7,918 nucleotides of DNA from Ferroglobus sp. Its GTDB lineage: Archaea; Halobacteriota; Archaeoglobi; Archaeoglobales; Archaeoglobaceae. Every line of letters starts with the position of its first letter. Positions within the stretch are counted from its first letter, which is position 1. Position numbers and translations under genes: made by a program. The stretch covers positions 1 to 7,918 of the forward strand of contig WAJX01000163.1 in assembly GCA_015523665.1 (NCBI GenBank), in the 5' to 3' direction. The notes under the pieces were generated by a model. That model ran no database searches and was not told the origin of the DNA. It was given only the letters and a program-made list of their open reading frames with translations. Shown piece by piece: positions 6,187 to 7,918 of the stretch.

Positions 6187-6194
6187 TATTTATA
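6187..6194 (+). promoter_or_regulatory. TATA box of the symporter operon
   Basis: TATTTATA, with GAAAGG just upstream in the BRE position, is centred about 26 bases before the ATG at 6217. The transcript is thus predicted to begin at or near that ATG (leaderless). Confidence 0.65.
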
Positions 6195-6200
6195 CAAACA

Positions 6201-6218
6201 ATCGAACAAGTGTTCGAT
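6201..6218. promoter_or_regulatory. Palindromic operator at the symporter operon start
   Basis: ATCGAACA, AG, TGTTCGAT is a palindrome with perfect 8-base arms and a two-base centre. It lies between the TATA box and the start codon, covering the predicted transcription start, which is the expected place for a repressor that blocks RNA polymerase. Its inner 14 bases fit the Gram-positive LexA (Cheo) box consensus CGAACRNRYGTTCG. Archaea are not known to have LexA, so another dimeric HTH regulator is more likely. The GC content of the arms makes chance less likely than for the AT-only palindromes elsewhere. Confidence 0.65.
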
Positions 6219-6366
6219 GAGAGTTGATGTGATAATTGTAATCTTAGCTATGCTTTTACCTTTTATCACCTTCAAAGATTATAACCTATCCGCATATCTC
6301 TATTGGATCCTTATTACCTTAGCCTATTTACTCTACATCTCATTAAAGAGGTGGTCTGATGAATGA
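6217..6366 (+). CDS. Small two-helix membrane protein paired with the symporter
   Basis: The 49-residue product has two hydrophobic segments: residues 3-17 (VDVIIVILAMLLPFI) and about 26-43 (AYLYWILITLAYLLYISL). They are joined by a short polar turn (TFKDYN) and followed by a basic KRW end. Many sodium:solute symporter genes in bacteria and archaea are preceded by such small membrane proteins (DUF3311 or YhdT/DUF997 types), and this looks DUF3311-like, though I cannot confirm the family without a search. Its stop overlaps the symporter start by eight bases, showing translational coupling. It may be an accessory or stability subunit. The start is placed by the TATA box, about 26 bases upstream, and an operator palindrome overlaps its first two bases. 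Confidence 0.75.
   Translation: MRVDVIIVILAMLLPFITFKDYNLSAYLYWILITLAYLLYISLKRWSDE
6348..6354 (+). promoter_or_regulatory. Ribosome-binding site of the symporter
   Basis: GAGGTGG lies four bases before the ATG at 6359, inside the coding sequence of the small membrane protein. It supports this start and internal initiation on a shared mRNA. Confidence 0.55.
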
Positions 6367-7702
6367 ATTTCTAATATTAATATTAATTTATTTTATAATA
6401 GGAACATATCTAGCTTTTTATGCAAGAAAAAAAGGAGTTAAAACTCACGAAGAGTATTTTATCGCTAATAGAAATGTTAGTGGGATTATCTCAGCATTAA
6501 CCTATGCTGCAACAACTTATTCAGCTTTTATGATGGTCGGACTTGTGGGTTTGAGCTACGCAACTGGCATTGGAGCAGCTGGTTTTGAACTCTTCTATCT
6601 TGTAGGAACCCTATTTTTATTATCATACTATGCCCCAAAAGTTTGGGAAATCTCAAAAAGAGAAAAGATAGTTTCACCAACAGAGTTTCTCGAAAGGAGA
6701 TATGGAAAAAATACAGCTCTAACTGCCGCGATAATTTCGCTCATAGCGTTAATCCCCTATACATCAATTCAACTTATAGGTGTGTCTTTGCTAATTGAAA
6801 GAACGGCTAATATAAGCTATGAGGTTGCAATCATAATTTCAGCCTTTTTAATAGCATTTTGGGCATTAATCGGAGGTTTGAGAGGAGTAGCTTGGACTGA
6901 TGCTGTTCAAGGGATAATAATGCTTACTGCCGCATTTTTAGCAATTTTCTATGTTTCATCGATGTTCAAAACATCCTTCATATCAGAAGTTGGGAGATTA
7001 GGAGAGTTGTTAGTTGTTCCAAATAAAATTTGGACTCCGTTAAGATTTGCAAGCTTAACTATTCCATGGTTCTTCTTTGCTTTGACAAATCCACAAGTAT
7101 TTCAAAGACTTTACATTCCAGAAAACAAGAGAGCTGTAAAAAGTATGGTTGTTTATTTTGGGATTTTTGGACTCATATATACTGTATTAGTAACCTTACT
7201 TGGCTTAATGTTGAGGACTCTCACTGAAATCGGTGAATTTCCTTTAATTAAAGATAGAGATCTTGTAACTCCAACATTACTAAATCTCATGCCAACAAGT
7301 ATAGCTTTAATTATAGCTTTAAGCATCCTTGCAGCAGCAGTTACAACTGCAAACTCAATAATCTTAAGTCTCTCCTCAATGGTTTCAAGAGATATTGTTA
7401 AGGAGAAGGGAATGAGAGTTGGACAAATCTCTGTTATAATTTTAACAATCCTTGTTGCTATATTTGCTTCTTTTAGACCAGGATACATAGTTGAGCTTTC
7501 AGTTTTATCATCCACTATTTTATTAAGCCTTTTAATTTTAATTATCGGAATATTTCACTCCGAATGGAATAATGGACTTCCGGCATTACTTTCGGCATTT
7601 ATTACCGCTTTAATCCTAAGTTTGATTAAAAACCCCTACACACCCATCATAACATTAGCTATAGGGTTTTTTGTTTTTTATATAATAAATAAAATAAAAT
7701 AA
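6359..7702 (+). CDS. Sodium:solute symporter (SSS family)
   Basis: The 447-residue membrane protein shows the SSS/LeuT-fold family features. These are an early EEYFIANRNV segment (31-40), then TYSAFMMVGLVGLSYATGIG (53-72) with the unwound-helix glycines, and the family signature IGGLRGVAWTDAVQGIIML (171-189). Further on, ILAAAVTTANSIILSLSSM (323-341) corresponds to the helix that supplies Na+-site serines and threonines. About 12-13 membrane segments are visible. It would use the sodium gradient to import a small solute such as an amino acid, organic acid or sugar; the substrate is not readable here. It follows a small membrane protein gene with an eight-base overlap and its own GAGGTGG site, and a palindromic operator controls the pair. 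Its 3' end contains a hairpin-plus-T-tract and converges with trm5, leaving only four bases between stops. Confidence 0.9.
   Translation: MNEFLILILIYFIIGTYLAFYARKKGVKTHEEYFIANRNVSGIISALTYAATTYSAFMMVGLVGLSYATGIGAAGFELFYLVGTLFLLSYYAPKVWEISKREKIVSPTEFLERRYGKNTALTAAIISLIALIPYTSIQLIGVSLLIERTANISYEVAIIISAFLIAFWALIGGLRGVAWTDAVQGIIMLTAAFLAIFYVSSMFKTSFISEVGRLGELLVVPNKIWTPLRFASLTIPWFFFALTNPQVFQRLYIPENKRAVKSMVVYFGIFGLIYTVLVTLLGLMLRTLTEIGEFPLIKDRDLVTPTLLNLMPTSIALIIALSILAAAVTTANSIILSLSSMVSRDIVKEKGMRVGQISVIILTILVAIFASFRPGYIVELSVLSSTILLSLLILIIGIFHSEWNNGLPALLSAFITALILSLIKNPYTPIITLAIGFFVFYIINKIK
7628..7679 (+). terminator. Hairpin and T-tract terminator within the symporter 3' end
   Basis: AAAAACCC and TA (7628-7638, with one bulged C) can pair with TAGGGTTTTT (7662-7671). 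T6-G-T6 runs at 7667-7679. The element lies wholly inside the last 25 codons of the symporter and just before the convergent trm5 stop, so it would stop transcripts before they run into trm5. In archaea the T tracts alone may suffice. A-rich repeats at 7687-7704 serve as T tracts for the minus strand. Confidence 0.45.
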
Positions 7703-7706
7703 AATT

Positions 7707-7918
7707 TTACTTAACACCATCTACCACCAAATCTGCAACATACCTATTAACTCTAGGAGCAAAACTTCCACATTCTTTAATTCTTTTTACGTTCACTTTA
7801 ACACCAATCTCCTCAAATTTTCTTACGATTCTATCTTGTAAATTTTCTTCCTCACCAGCAAAAGTGTAAAAATGTATCCAAGTTCCTATCTTAACTTTTT
7901 CTTTTAAAATACCAACAA
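7707..7918 (-). CDS. trm5: Trm5-like tRNA (guanine-37-N1) methyltransferase, C-terminal part
   Basis: Only the last 69 residues are in the window; the gene continues past its right edge. The readable part contains GTWIHFYTFAGEEENL, then a helix (QDRIVRKFEEIG), a strand (VKVNVKRI), and ECGSFAPRVNRYVADLVVDG up to the stop. This matches the end of the Met-10+/Trm5 methyltransferase domain, where a hydrophobic IHxY strand, a helix and an (S)xAP segment lead into the last strand. Trm5 uses S-adenosylmethionine to make m1G37 next to the anticodon, preventing frameshifting and starting wyosine synthesis in archaea. The SAM-binding motifs lie outside the window, so the related wyosine enzyme Taw2 or another Met-10+ member is not excluded. 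The gene converges with the symporter. Confidence 0.7.
   Translation of the reverse strand, partial: VGILKEKVKIGTWIHFYTFAGEEENLQDRIVRKFEEIGVKVNVKRIKECGSFAPRVNRYVADLVVDGVK

Noticed and set aside
7153..7515. A 120-codon minus-strand frame within the symporter gene.
   Set aside because: It mirrors the codons of a clearly conserved membrane protein and has no promoter or recognisable domain.

Overview
The window reads as a chromosomal segment of an AT-rich (GC-poor) archaeon, most likely a euryarchaeote in the broad sense. This rests on four kinds of gene: a nickel-responsive NikR regulator, an archaetidylinositol-phosphate synthase for ether lipids, a RecJ-like DHH nuclease with DnaJ-type zinc fingers (the COG1107 architecture), and the C-terminus of a Trm5-like tRNA methyltransferase. 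Promoters look archaeal: TATA boxes sit about 25-27 bases before several start codons, so several mRNAs are probably leaderless. Where Shine-Dalgarno sites occur they are GGAGG/GAGGTG-like. I cannot name the genus. No rRNA, tRNA, CRISPR array or intact insertion sequence was found.

Layout. Positions 1-670 hold no convincing gene, only very AT-rich DNA, two look-alike TATA boxes and a short direct repeat. Three plus-strand genes follow: a SpoVG-family nucleic-acid-binding protein (731-988), nikR (1067-1477), and a DMT/EamA-type membrane transporter (1474-2295) that overlaps nikR by four bases. Positions 2296-2921 are mostly non-coding and seem to contain decayed coding sequence plus an orphan promoter followed by a hairpin. 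A minus-strand pair follows (3771 down to 2922): a small HTH regulator overlapping the lipid-headgroup synthase by 11 bases. Transcribed divergently from it is the 690-residue RecJ-like nuclease (3966-6038). Last comes a plus-strand pair (6217-7702), a 49-residue membrane protein overlapping a sodium:solute symporter. It converges with the 3' end of trm5 (7707-7918, minus, cut by the window edge).

How the genes work together. The clearest functional pairs are nikR with the DMT transporter (metal-regulated transport is an inference), the HTH regulator with archaetidylinositol-phosphate synthase (translational coupling is visible), and the small membrane protein with the symporter. The most striking regulatory signal is an 18-base near-perfect palindrome (6201-6218) between the TATA box and the start of the symporter operon. 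Its core fits the Gram-positive LexA-box consensus, although archaea are not known to use LexA. I see no multi-gene novel system. The items most worth checking are this operator, the SpoVG homologue in an archaeal setting, and the nikR-transporter operon.
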